64,000 nt of DNA, taken from Streptomyces sp. NRRL F-5123 (GTDB lineage Bacteria; Actinomycetota; Actinomycetes; Streptomycetales; Streptomycetaceae). The stretch covers positions 62,001 through 126,000 of the forward strand of contig NZ_JOHY01000001.1 in NCBI RefSeq assembly GCF_000721495.1, given 5' to 3'. The translations under genes and the position numbers were made by a program. Shown in pieces: positions 30,781-39,268 of the stretch; position 1 is the stretch's first letter; every line of letters begins with the position of its first letter. The notes beneath the pieces are model-generated. The model ran no database searches. It saw nothing but the letters and a program-made list of their open reading frames with translations, and had not been told where the DNA came from.

Positions 30781-32522
30781 CGGCCGCTCAGGCGGAGTAC
30801 ACGGACCAGGAAGCCCGCGTCGCCGCCCGGGTCGCCGAACTGGCCGCCGCGTTCGGCGATCCCGGCGACCCGGCCAACCCGACCGGGGACGCCGCGATCC
30901 TGGCGGCCGACGAGGCCGGGGAGCTGTCCGCGGCCGGCGAGAAGCTGCTGGACGCCTTCGGCCTGAACGCCGAGTTCGTCCCGGCCGCACTCGGCGGCCG
31001 GCTGGAGCGGCTCGACGGCCTGGTCCGCGTCCTGCGCGAGGTCTTCCGGCGCGACGTCGCGCTCGGCCTCGGCTACGGCGTCACGTCCTTCATGGCGTCG
31101 GTCAACGTGTGGGCCGAGGGGGACGCGCGGCAGCAGGCCCGGCTGGCGGAGATCCTGCTGGGCGGCGACCGGGTCTCCGTCGCCTACCACGAGCTGGCGC
31201 ACGGCAACGACTTCCTGCGCAACGACTTCGCGGCCCGGGTGCAGCCCGACGGCTCCTTCCTGCTGCACGGCACCAAGCAGGTCATCAACAACGCCGCCCG
31301 GGCCCGGGCCTGGCTGCTGTTCAGCCGCACCGACCCAGCGCCCGGCCCGCGCAGCCACTCCGTGCTGATGGTCGAGCGCGCCCAGGTGGCGCCGGAGCGG
31401 CTGACCGTCCTGCCCCGCTACGGCACCGTCGGCGTGCGCGGCTGCCACCTGTCCGGGCTGGAGCTCGACGGCGCCCCCGTCCCGGCGACGGCGCTCGTCG
31501 GTACGCTCGGCCACGGCGCCGACGTCGCCCTGCGCTCCTTCCAGCTCACCCGCAGCGCCCTGCCCGGCATGGCACTGGGCGCTGCCGACAGCGCGCTGCG
31601 CACGGTCGTGTCCTTCGCCACCGGGCGGCACCTCTACAAGCGCACCGTGGCCGAGATCCCGCAGGCCAGGGACACCCTCGGCGGAGCCTTCCTGGACCTG
31701 CTCACCGCCGACTGCCTGTGCCTGGCCGGCACCCGCAGCGTGCACCTGCTGCCGGGCGAGGCGAGCGTGTACGCCTCGGTGGTGAAGTACCTGGTGCCCG
31801 CACTGCTGCAGCAGGCCGTGCACAACCTCTCCGTGGTGCTCGGCGCCCGCTTCTACCTGCGCGAGGGCGAGACCGGCACCTTCCAGAAGCATCTGCGCGA
31901 CCTGCCGGTGCTCAGCCTGGGCCACGCCGGCGCCGCCGCCTGCCAGGCGACGGTCATCCCGCAGCTGCCGCGGCTCGCCCGGCGCTCCTGGTTCACCACC
32001 GGGCCCGCACCCGACGCGCTGTTCGAGCCGCACACCGGCCTGCCGGAGATCCCCTACCGGCAACTCGCCCTGGCCGCCGACCGCGACAGCCTGAGCGCCT
32101 CGCTCGTCGCCGCCGCGGACACCCTGCCCGACGGCTCCCCGCACGAGGCCGCCGTACGCGCCCTGGCCCGGCAGCTCACCGCGGAGCTGCGGCTGATCCA
32201 GCAGGAGAGCCTCGCGCTCCCGCCGGTGGACCGCACCGCGCTGGCCTCCCCGGCGAGCTTCGCGCTGTCCGACCGCTACGCCGTCGTGCTGGCCGCCGCC
32301 GCCGTGCTCGGCGTGTGGCGCCGCGCCCGGGACCAGGGCGCGGACCCCTTCCTCGCCGACCCCGCCTGGGCCGCCGCGGCCCTGGACCGGCTCGTCCGGC
32401 GGCTCGGCCGCCGCCCGGCCGCCCTGCCCGCGGACTGCGCCGGGCGCGTGCAGGAGGAGCTGCTGCGCCGGCACGCCGAGGGCCGCAGCTTCGACCTGTA
32501 CGCCACCGCGCCGGCCGGCTGA
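30777..32522 (+). CDS. Acyl-CoA (acyl-ACP) dehydrogenase, second copy
   Basis: A 581-residue relative of the preceding protein. The ACAD signature is degraded to HELAHGND and the flavin-site region reads TKQVINNAARA. In the segment aligned with LFDGNT of the first copy it has SLGHAG, so no acidic residue occupies the general-base place. It may oxidise another position (second double bond), use another base, or act as a partner subunit of the first copy. ATG 30777 follows GGGGAGGG and overlaps the previous stop. Confidence 0.86.
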   Translation: MTAAQAEYTDQEARVAARVAELAAAFGDPGDPANPTGDAAILAADEAGELSAAGEKLLDAFGLNAEFVPAALGGRLERLDGLVRVLREVFRRDVALGLGYGVTSFMASVNVWAEGDARQQARLAEILLGGDRVSVAYHELAHGNDFLRNDFAARVQPDGSFLLHGTKQVINNAARARAWLLFSRTDPAPGPRSHSVLMVERAQVAPERLTVLPRYGTVGVRGCHLSGLELDGAPVPATALVGTLGHGADVALRSFQLTRSALPGMALGAADSALRTVVSFATGRHLYKRTVAEIPQARDTLGGAFLDLLTADCLCLAGTRSVHLLPGEASVYASVVKYLVPALLQQAVHNLSVVLGARFYLREGETGTFQKHLRDLPVLSLGHAGAAACQATVIPQLPRLARRSWFTTGPAPDALFEPHTGLPEIPYRQLALAADRDSLSASLVAAADTLPDGSPHEAAVRALARQLTAELRLIQQESLALPPVDRTALASPASFALSDRYAVVLAAAAVLGVWRRARDQGADPFLADPAWAAAALDRLVRRLGRRPAALPADCAGRVQEELLRRHAEGRSFDLYATAPAG

Positions 32523-32572
32523 CGGATCCCGCCGCCCGGCCCGCGAACCCTCATCCGGATCTGGAGGAACCC

Positions 32573-32890
32573 GTGATCGACACCACCACCGACGGCTCGG
32601 CGCAGACCGGCCCCGCGAGCACACCGCAGCCGCACACGGCCGAGTCGCTGGCCGGCTGGCTCATCGGCCGCGTCGCGGCCTACACCCGGCTGCCCGCCGC
32701 CGAGATCGACCCGGCCGAGCCGCTGACCGGCTACGGCCTGGACTCGGTTGCCGCACTCAGCCTGTGCGGCGACATCGAGGACGAGTTCGACCTGATCGTC
32801 GAGCCCACCGTCGCCTGGGACCACCCCACCGTCGAGGCGCTCGTCGGCTACCTGCTGGGCGAGTTCGGGCAGCAGCCGGACGGCGCGTGA
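32573..32890 (+). CDS. Acyl carrier protein
   Basis: A 105-residue carrier with the phosphopantetheine site GLDSV (Ser near residue 61), preceded by a roughly 25-residue disordered lead and followed by acidic helix II/III (DIEDEFDLIVEPTVAWDHPTVEALVGYLL). The GTG at 32573 has GGAGGAACCC upstream. It is 50 bases after the second dehydrogenase and is the expected partner of the FAAL and both dehydrogenases. The DHPTVEAL pattern is common to stand-alone ACPs of PKS/NRPS clusters. Confidence 0.92.
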   Translation: MIDTTTDGSAQTGPASTPQPHTAESLAGWLIGRVAAYTRLPAAEIDPAEPLTGYGLDSVAALSLCGDIEDEFDLIVEPTVAWDHPTVEALVGYLLGEFGQQPDGA

Positions 32891-33005
32891 CAGGCAGCCA
32901 GCCGCCGCCGGCCTGAAGGTCCGCCTTCCGGCCGCCGGCACCCCCGGCCGGAGGGATCCCGGCGCCACCGGCAGATGCCGACCCCCTTTCACCTAAGGAA
33001 CGAGA

Positions 33006-33365
33006 ATGCACCTCAGTCCCAGCCCCTCGTGGCCGCAGATCGCGCTGGCCGTCCTGCTGGCATCGGACGTCCTGCTGTCCGTGCGCCCGCTCCCGTTCAT
33101 CCAGGCCTGTCTCGAGGGAGTCAAGCTGCCGCGGGAGTGGTGGTGGGTGCTCCTGGTGGTGAAGACCCTCGCGATCGTGGGCCTGCTGGTCGGCATCAAG
33201 CACGACGGCATCGGCTTCAGCGCGAACGTCGGTGTGATCGTCTACTTCCTGTGCGCGTCGATCGCGCACATCCGGGCGCGGTTCACCAAGCAGGAGTTCT
33301 GGGTCAACTGCCTGGGATTCCTCGCCTGCGCCGTCGCCGCCTTCGTCATCTCCTTCGCGGTCTGA
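33006..33365 (+). CDS. DoxX-like small membrane protein
   Basis: A 119-residue protein with four hydrophobic helices: about residues 8-25, 45-62, 73-90 and 100-118. It fits the DoxX-like four-helix family found near many oxidoreductase and acyl-chain genes, whose biochemical role is unclear. AAGGAACGAG precedes the ATG. It lies 9 bases before the acyl-CoA ligase gene and is part of the operon. It could anchor the acyl-modifying enzymes at the membrane (inference). Confidence 0.7.
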   Translation: MHLSPSPSWPQIALAVLLASDVLLSVRPLPFIQACLEGVKLPREWWWVLLVVKTLAIVGLLVGIKHDGIGFSANVGVIVYFLCASIAHIRARFTKQEFWVNCLGFLACAVAAFVISFAV

Positions 33366-33374
33366 GGACATCCC

Positions 33375-34988
33375 ATGAAGAAACCGCCGAAGAACCTCGG
33401 CCTGCTGTTCGACTGGCACGCCGAGCAGTCACGTACCACGACCATGATCCTCGACCGGCCGTTCGACATCGCACCCGAGGCCGGCACCGAGTACGACGCC
33501 GCCGCGCTGGCCGGCCTGGTGCGGGAGATGTCCGGCCGGCTGTACGCGGCCGGCGCGCGCAAGGGCGACCGGATCGCCGTCGTCAAGCGCAACCACTTCG
33601 ACATGGTCCTGCTCGCGGCAGCCGCCGCACGCATCGGGGCCACCGCGGCGACGATCTCGGGCGCGAACTACCCCGAGCACCTCGGCGAGATGCTCGCGCG
33701 GCTCGACCCCGCGGTCACCCTGGTCACCGCCCAGGTGCTGGAGGCGGCCGAGCGCGCAGGCGTCGACCTGGTGTCCTTCGGCAAGACCGTGCTGATCGAC
33801 GGCGGCGCCGGGGACACCGGAGCCGGCCTGCCGACGCTCGACGGGCTGGGCGGCAGCCCCGTGCCCGCGCTCGACCTCAAGGCCGACAGCGACCTGATGA
33901 TGATCACGCACACCTCGGGCACGACGAACACGCCCAAGCTCGTCGCCCACACCGCGGACTCCTGCCGGGCCGGCACCAAGCTGGAACTGCTGCCGATGCC
34001 GATCGCCGTCAACGGGCCCAAGGACATCTGCCTCAGCTCCATATCGTTCGCCCACTCGCGCGCGTACGCCTGGGCCATGGCGCAGCTGCGGTGGGCCCCC
34101 AAGGCGCTGCTCATCGCCAGCAGCCACGAGGCCGAGGACGTCGAGCGGCTGCTGGAGCGGGTGCAGCCGACCACGATCGAGGCCACTCCGAACGTCTTCC
34201 AGGCCTGGGTGCCGCTGGTACGCAGGCGGCCGGAGCTGTTCGCGCGGGTCCGGTACTACATGAACACCTTCGACCTGATGCACCCGTCGATCGCCCGGCC
34301 CTTCGTGAACGCCTCCAAGCGCCGCTTCCTGCTGTGGGGCCACAGCTGGGGCCAGAGCGAGGTCGGGCCGATGGCGGGCTTCGGCTACACCCGCGGCCAG
34401 ATCAACCGCCGGGCCGCCGCCGGCGGGGACATGAACATGATGGGCAACCCGTGGCCCGGGCTGGTGAGCGTCAAGGCCGCCGACCCCGAGACCGGACGGC
34501 CCGTCAAGCGCGGCCAGGTCGGCGTCATGTTCGCGAAGGCCAAGTCGATCTGCGTCGACTACGTCGGCGAGACCGACCGCTGGACCGAGAAGTGGAAGGG
34601 CGACTGGTGGAACACCGGTGACGTCGGCTACAAGGACGCCCTCGGCCGCATCCACTTCGTCGACCGCGCGGTGGACGCCATCCCGGGCGGCAGCGCCACG
34701 GAGCTGGAGAGCAAGCTCCTGGAGCGGATCGACAACGCCGTCGAGGTCATCGTCCTGACCCGGGGCGAGCAGGCCCCCGTCCCCGTCATCAGCCTCGACG
34801 GGCCCGACCTCGGCGCCGAGCAGTGGGCCGAGGTGGCGCGCGGGCTGCCGGACATGGCGGCGCCGGTGTTCATCCCCTGGCACCGCCTCCCGCGGACGTC
34901 CACCTGGAAGGTGCGCCGCAAGGAGCTGCGGTCGATGGTCTTCGCCGACAGCCCCGACACCACCGTGCTGGAGGAGCGATTCACGTGA
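33375..34988 (+). CDS. AMP-forming acyl-CoA/acyl ligase
   Basis: A 537-residue ANL enzyme. The P-loop is THTSGTTNTPK, an SWGQSEVG aromatic motif follows, then NTGDVGYKD and the hinge FVDRAVD. The C-terminal catalytic Lys lies in STWKVRRKEL. It differs from the FAAL in lacking the YPHDVE pattern, so CoA or another acceptor is likely. Its stop overlaps the NAT-like gene start (GTGA). The substrate is unknown; activation of a second acid to be joined to the ACP-bound chain is plausible. Confidence 0.88.
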   Translation: MKKPPKNLGLLFDWHAEQSRTTTMILDRPFDIAPEAGTEYDAAALAGLVREMSGRLYAAGARKGDRIAVVKRNHFDMVLLAAAAARIGATAATISGANYPEHLGEMLARLDPAVTLVTAQVLEAAERAGVDLVSFGKTVLIDGGAGDTGAGLPTLDGLGGSPVPALDLKADSDLMMITHTSGTTNTPKLVAHTADSCRAGTKLELLPMPIAVNGPKDICLSSISFAHSRAYAWAMAQLRWAPKALLIASSHEAEDVERLLERVQPTTIEATPNVFQAWVPLVRRRPELFARVRYYMNTFDLMHPSIARPFVNASKRRFLLWGHSWGQSEVGPMAGFGYTRGQINRRAAAGGDMNMMGNPWPGLVSVKAADPETGRPVKRGQVGVMFAKAKSICVDYVGETDRWTEKWKGDWWNTGDVGYKDALGRIHFVDRAVDAIPGGSATELESKLLERIDNAVEVIVLTRGEQAPVPVISLDGPDLGAEQWAEVARGLPDMAAPVFIPWHRLPRTSTWKVRRKELRSMVFADSPDTTVLEERFT

Positions 34989-35860
34989 CGCCGACTTCCG
35001 ACCCGTACGCCGCCGCCCTGGAATCGGTGCTGCGGGGCGTGCCGTACAACAGCGCGACGGAGTACCTGCACTGGTACGACAAGAGCGACCCCGACCCGCG
35101 GCACGGCGTGGCGTGCATCCACCAGACGCTCTACGTCGCGGAGCGGGCGGCGGCGCTCGGCGCCCCGAAGGCCGCGATCCTCCAGGACATGCGGCACATC
35201 GCCGCGGTCTTCGAGGACGGCGGCGCCGTCGTCGTCCTCGACCCGTACCTCATGCACCTGACGCCGATCGTCTTCCCGGCCGACGAGGTCCGGCGCGGCC
35301 ACTCCGAGGTCGAGGTCGACGCGGCGCCGGTGCGGCGGGACGAGCAGGGCGGGGAGCACCCCGCGCGGCTCGCGGCGGTCTACCGGTCGTCCGGCGAGGG
35401 CTACCGGATCCGGCTGAGCTACTCGAAGTACAGCGTGAAGAACGGCGCGCACTTCCTGAGCCGGCACTTCACGCTGCGCTCCGAGAACCGCTTCGACTTC
35501 GCCGTGTTCTCCGCCGACATGCTCGCGCTGCTCACCCATCCCGAGCAGAACAGCGTGTCGATCCGGGCCATCGTGACGGACACGGCGGGCGCGGCGGTGA
35601 CGGCCGAGGCGATCATCCCGCTCAAGGGCTTCGCCGAGTGCGAGTTCTCCGCCCGGGACGTCTGGCTGCGCTCCGGCCAGGGCGTGGCGACCCCCAACGG
35701 CGGCGGCGCGGCGGCGGAAGCGGTCTGGACGGACCTCGAACGCACCACGGGCCTGGGGCGCCAGGACATCGAGGAGCACCTCGTGTCCGCCGCGCAGGTC
35801 TACCAGAAGATCGCCGACCACCGGACGGAACTCCCCGACTACCGCCTGCAGGACGCATGA
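34985..35860 (+). CDS. NAT-fold (arylamine N-acetyltransferase/amide synthase-like) protein
   Basis: A 291-residue protein without an obvious close family by eye, but it carries a plausible NAT Cys-His-Asp triad: Cys44 in HGVACIHQ (compare RGGxCxExN of NATs), His71 in MRHIAAVF, and Asp86 in VVLDPYLM. The His-to-Asp spacing of 15 equals that of classic NATs. NAT-fold enzymes transfer acyl groups from CoA or carrier proteins onto amines and include the ansamycin amide synthases. It is coupled by overlaps to the acyl ligase and the next gene, so an acyl-transfer or chain-release role is attractive. Inference from motif only. Confidence 0.6.
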   Translation: MTPTSDPYAAALESVLRGVPYNSATEYLHWYDKSDPDPRHGVACIHQTLYVAERAAALGAPKAAILQDMRHIAAVFEDGGAVVVLDPYLMHLTPIVFPADEVRRGHSEVEVDAAPVRRDEQGGEHPARLAAVYRSSGEGYRIRLSYSKYSVKNGAHFLSRHFTLRSENRFDFAVFSADMLALLTHPEQNSVSIRAIVTDTAGAAVTAEAIIPLKGFAECEFSARDVWLRSGQGVATPNGGGAAAEAVWTDLERTTGLGRQDIEEHLVSAAQVYQKIADHRTELPDYRLQDA

Positions 35861-36369
35861 CGAACCGACACGGCATCCACCTGCGACGGGTCTTCGTCGC
35901 CGGGACCATCCAGGGCTCCAACGAGGGCCTGCGGACCGACGACCAGTCCTACCGCGAGCAGATCGCGGCCCTGGTCGGCGCCCGCTTCCCCGCCGCGGAG
36001 TGCTTCGACCCGAGCACCGAGGTCACCCGCCGGCTCGCCGACCCGGAGACCCTGGCGCTCGTCGGCAAGCTCATGAGCGACCCGCCCCCCGTTCTCGACC
36101 TGGGGTCGCTGCCCGCGGAACTGGCGTCGCTGCGGGCGACGTTCAACGCGATGACACGGGAGGCGGCGGCGTGCGACCTGTGCGTCGCCTACCTTCCCGG
36201 CCGCACGCTGAGCATGGGCACGGCCATGGAGATGCAGGCCGCGTTCGCGGCGGGCGTCCCGATCGCGACGGTGACGTCCCTGGTCGACAATCTCGCGGTG
36301 ATGTCGGTGTCCTCGTGGGTCGTACGCGACCTGGACGCCCTCGCCGAACTCCTCGACGGCCTGGCCTGA
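35857..36369 (+). CDS. Nucleoside 2-deoxyribosyltransferase-like protein
   Basis: A 170-residue protein. The N-terminal strand RRVFVAGTIQGS and the C-terminal block LPGRTLSMGTAMEMQAAFAAG match the nucleoside 2-deoxyribosyltransferase/TIR-like Rossmann fold, in which the Glu of the GTAMEM motif is the catalytic nucleophile. Homologues cleave or transfer N-glycosidic bonds. The ATG overlaps the NAT-like stop (ATGA) and it is the last gene of the operon, before a hairpin. Its place in an acyl-chain operon is unexpected. Confidence 0.72.
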   Translation: MTNRHGIHLRRVFVAGTIQGSNEGLRTDDQSYREQIAALVGARFPAAECFDPSTEVTRRLADPETLALVGKLMSDPPPVLDLGSLPAELASLRATFNAMTREAAACDLCVAYLPGRTLSMGTAMEMQAAFAAGVPIATVTSLVDNLAVMSVSSWVVRDLDALAELLDGLA

Positions 36370-36384
36370 CCGGGCGGCCGACGC

Positions 36385-36425
36385 CCCGTGCCGCGGACCT
36401 GCCTGCCCCAGGTCCGCGGCACGGG
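36385..36425. terminator. Bidirectional hairpin terminator
   Basis: Perfect 16-base arms CCCGTGCCGCGGACCT/AGGTCCGCGGCACGGG (36385-36400, 36410-36425) with a 9-base loop lie between convergent genes, ending directly at the MerR stop codon. Confidence 0.8.
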
Positions 36426-36806
36426 TCACCGCGGTGCGGACTGCCCTCCGGCGCCCGCCGCCGCCGCGGCCAGGTCCTGCCGCAGGCGGGTGAGGCGGGC
36501 GATCTCCGCGTCCAGGGCCGCCAGCCGCCCGGCCACGACGTCGCTGAAGCCGCCGTCCCCGCAGCACTCGCGGGGCGGGTCCTGCGTGAGTGCGTCCAGC
36601 CGGTCGGCGCGCCGCCGGACGTCCTCCAGCGTCAGGCCCAGGGCCAGCAGCTCGCGGATCACGACGACCCGGGCCACCTCCTCCGGGCCGTACTCCCGCT
36701 GGCCCGACGGGCTGCGCGGCGGGGGCGGGAGCAGCCCGCGGGCCTCGTACAGGCGCAGCGCCCGCGGTGTCGTCCCGGCCGCAGCCGCCGCCTCGCCGAT
36801 CCGCAT
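36426..36806 (-). CDS. MerR-family transcriptional regulator
   Basis: A 126-residue protein with the MerR HTH MRIGEAAAAAGTTPRALRLYEARGLL, a wing with SGQREYGPEEV, then a dimerisation coiled coil. A CC pair (RECCGDGG, residues 79-80) sits in the effector region, which might bind a metal or react with a thiol reagent. It lies 22 bases after the NADP oxidoreductase gene and is probably in one operon with it, which it likely regulates. Confidence 0.88.
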   Translation of the reverse strand: MRIGEAAAAAGTTPRALRLYEARGLLPPPPRSPSGQREYGPEEVARVVVIRELLALGLTLEDVRRRADRLDALTQDPPRECCGDGGFSDVVAGRLAALDAEIARLTRLRQDLAAAAAGAGGQSAPR

Positions 36807-36828
36807 GCCCGCTCCGCCCTGCCGCGAC

Positions 36829-37830
36829 CTACAACTCCACCACCGCCGCCCCGAAGGACTCCCCGGCGATCAAAGCGGGCAACGCCCCCGGGGCGCGCTC
36901 CATTCCGCGGACGGGCGTGTACGGGAAGCGGATCGCGCCCGCCCGCAGCCACTCCCCGAAGCGCTCCTCCCACTCCGCCTCGACGTCCTGGTGGTCCACG
37001 CCGTTGTAACCGGCGACGGTGACGCTCCGCGTCAGCAGCCGGTAGGTGTCGAGCACGGCCGGCGCGCTGCCGCCCGCGCGGTCCGGGTCCAGCTGCCCGT
37101 CCAGCGCCCCCACCAGGGCGATCCGGGCACCGCGGTTCGCCGCGAGGACGGCAGCCGTCAGCTGCTCGCCGCCCACGGTGTCCACGACGACGTCGACCCC
37201 GTCCGGCGCCGCCTCGGCGAGCAGCTCCCCGAACGGCCCCGCCCCGCGCAGCACGGCGGCGTCGTAGCCGAGCTCCCGCCGCAGCCGCTCGGCCTTGGCC
37301 GGCGAGCCGGTGCTGCCGACCACCCGCGCGGCACCCAGCAGCCGGGCTGTCTGCCCCGCGAGCGTGCCCACCGCGCCGGCGGCACCGGTGACCAGCACCG
37401 TGTCGCCCTCGCGCACGGGCGCCAGCCGGGTCAGCGCACCGTACGCCGCGGAGCCCTGCGCGAGGTACGCCACCGGATCGGGCAGCCCCCCGTCCAGCAC
37501 CCGGCACTCGGCGGCGGCGGGCACCCCGTACTCCCGCCACCCCTGCAAGTGCATCACCAGCCGCCCCTTCTCCAGCGGCCCGTCCACCACCTCCCCGATC
37601 GCGGGCCCGAACAGCACGTCCCCGGCATGCAGCGGCGGCAGCGGGACATCGCGGGTCTCACCCCCGATGAGGGTGCGCAGCCCCGGAAAGACCAGGAAGT
37701 GCGTGTTGCGGACCAGCACCTGCCCCTCCCCGGGGCGCGGCAAGGGCTCCTCCACCAGCTCGAAGTCACCGGCCACGGGCAGCCCTTCGGGGCGGCGGGC
37801 CAGTCTGACAAGACGATGCGTCGCGTTCAT
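36829..37830 (-). CDS. NADP-dependent medium-chain (zinc-free) oxidoreductase
   Basis: A 333-residue MDR-superfamily protein of the leukotriene B4 dehydrogenase/alkenal-reductase type: N-terminal RLARRPEGLP, EVVDGPLEKG, nucleotide motif VTGAAGAVGTLAGQTARLLG near residue 150, DVVVDTVGGE, and AGESFGAAVVEL at the end. There are no zinc-ligand motifs. It would reduce alpha,beta-unsaturated ketones or aldehydes with NADPH. It is co-directional with a MerR regulator, a common stress-type pairing, so it may not belong to the biosynthetic cluster. Confidence 0.88.
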   Translation of the reverse strand: MNATHRLVRLARRPEGLPVAGDFELVEEPLPRPGEGQVLVRNTHFLVFPGLRTLIGGETRDVPLPPLHAGDVLFGPAIGEVVDGPLEKGRLVMHLQGWREYGVPAAAECRVLDGGLPDPVAYLAQGSAAYGALTRLAPVREGDTVLVTGAAGAVGTLAGQTARLLGAARVVGSTGSPAKAERLRRELGYDAAVLRGAGPFGELLAEAAPDGVDVVVDTVGGEQLTAAVLAANRGARIALVGALDGQLDPDRAGGSAPAVLDTYRLLTRSVTVAGYNGVDHQDVEAEWEERFGEWLRAGAIRFPYTPVRGMERAPGALPALIAGESFGAAVVEL

Positions 37831-37910
37831 GCCCGGACGCTAATCCCTGCCCCACGGGTCAGGGGCAAGCCCGCCGTGGGGGCAGGAGCGCGGGCGGGCC
37901 GGGCCCGGGG

Positions 37911-38933
37911 TCAGGTCGACTCGCGGATGATGAGTTTGCACGGCACCGTCCGCGGTCCCTCCGAGGGGCGGCCGTCGATGGCGTCGAGAAGGCGGAGGGC
38001 GGCGATGCGGCCGATCTCCGTGAGGTTCATGTCGATCGTGGTCAGGGGCGGGCGGGAGGCCAGGGCCATGGTGTCCCAGTTGTCGTAGCCGATCACGGCG
38101 ATGTCCTCGGGGACGGGGTGGCCGCTCTCGCGGAGGGTGTCGGTGACGCCGCGGGCGATCTGGTCGTTGCCGCAGAAGAAGGCGTCCGTGCCGGGCGCGG
38201 TGCGCAGGACGGCCTGCGCGGCGCGGCGTCCCCACGCCTCGCTCCAGTCGCCGAAGTGGACGCGGCCGCCGGAGAGTTCGAGGCCGGCATCGGCGAGCTG
38301 GGTCTGCGTCAGACGGGCGCGGTGGCTGGCCGCGGCGTGGTGGGCGGGGCCGGTGACGTGGGCGATGCGGCGGCGGCCCGACGCGATGAGGTGCTCGACG
38401 GCGAGCCGGGCCCCGCCCTCGTCGTCGGAGGTCACGGACATGTCGGCCGGGTCGGTGGAAGGGGCCAGGGCGTAGACGGTGGGGACGCCGTGCAGGCCCT
38501 GGAGGGGGTCGCGGGGGTCGGTGCGGCGGCCGGTGACGATGATGCCGTCGACCCGGCGGGCCAGCAGCGTCTGGACGTAGTGGCGTTCACGGATCGCGTC
38601 GCCGCGGGTGTCGCACAGCAGCACGGAGATCTTGCCGGCGCCGAGCGCGTCCTCGGCGCCGAGCAGCACGGGGGTGCTGAAGCGGCCGATGCCGTCGGTC
38701 GTGACCAGCCCGACGGTCCATGTCCGCCCCGCCAGCAGGATCCGCGCGGCCTCGTTGGGCTGGAAGTCCAGCCGCCGCGCGGCGTCGAGCACCCGCTCCC
38801 GTGTCTCCGGCCGCATCCGGCCGTTGCCGCTCAGCGCTTTCGAGGCGGTGCCGACGCTGACCCCGGCCAGCGCGGCGACATCGGTGAGCGTCACGCGTCC
38901 GGCGGCGGCGGGACGACGATCGGTCTCAGTCAC
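37911..38933 (-). CDS. LacI-family transcriptional repressor
   Basis: A 340-residue protein with an N-terminal LacI HTH (VTLTDVAALAGVSVGTASKALSGN), hinge helix NEAARILLAGRT, and a periplasmic-binding-like effector domain (SFFCGNDQIA-type segment, AVIGYDN). The GTG at 38931-38933 is chosen because it is about 15 residues before the HTH. It is divergent from the GH127/ABC operon and presumably represses it until an arabinose- or galactose-containing oligosaccharide binds. Confidence 0.92.
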   Translation of the reverse strand: MTETDRRPAAAGRVTLTDVAALAGVSVGTASKALSGNGRMRPETRERVLDAARRLDFQPNEAARILLAGRTWTVGLVTTDGIGRFSTPVLLGAEDALGAGKISVLLCDTRGDAIRERHYVQTLLARRVDGIIVTGRRTDPRDPLQGLHGVPTVYALAPSTDPADMSVTSDDEGGARLAVEHLIASGRRRIAHVTGPAHHAAASHRARLTQTQLADAGLELSGGRVHFGDWSEAWGRRAAQAVLRTAPGTDAFFCGNDQIARGVTDTLRESGHPVPEDIAVIGYDNWDTMALASRPPLTTIDMNLTEIGRIAALRLLDAIDGRPSEGPRTVPCKLIIREST

Positions 38934-39117
38934 AGGCAATCCTTTGCTCGTTCCACGGCAGCGCTCATCCTGCCAGCACCCGGCGCATGCCCCAAGCCCG
39001 GGGAACGCGCACCGCCGGGGGCGCCGCCTCCCGCGCCGCACCGGCGGGCGCCTCACGTCCCGTCAGGTGCCTCTCGGACGGCCGGGAGACGGGATCCTTT
39101 TCCTGTTGTTCACAGCC

Positions 39118-39173
39118 TTGACGCGTCCAGCGCGTCGCCCTAGGTTACCGGCCAAGAAAACCTTTGCGCACAG
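39118..39173 (+). promoter_or_regulatory. Promoter and candidate LacI operator of arabinogalactan operon
   Basis: TTGACG (39118-39123) and TAGGTT (39141-39146) are 17 bases apart, a near-consensus promoter. Just downstream, CTTTGCGCACAG (39162-39173) is a near-perfect 12-base palindrome with a central CG, typical of LacI-family operators and well placed to block elongation. A related half-site CCTTTGCTCG (38941-38950) lies by the repressor start, suggesting autoregulation. The remainder of the 335-base divergent gap shows nothing else clear. Confidence 0.55.
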
Positions 39174-39268
39174 CAGGAAACGCCACCGCGCGGGCCGGTG
39201 ACCTGGCCGTCCACCCCGCCCGTGCCCCCGCTTTCCCTCGCCGCACCTACCACCACCCGGGGAGATCC

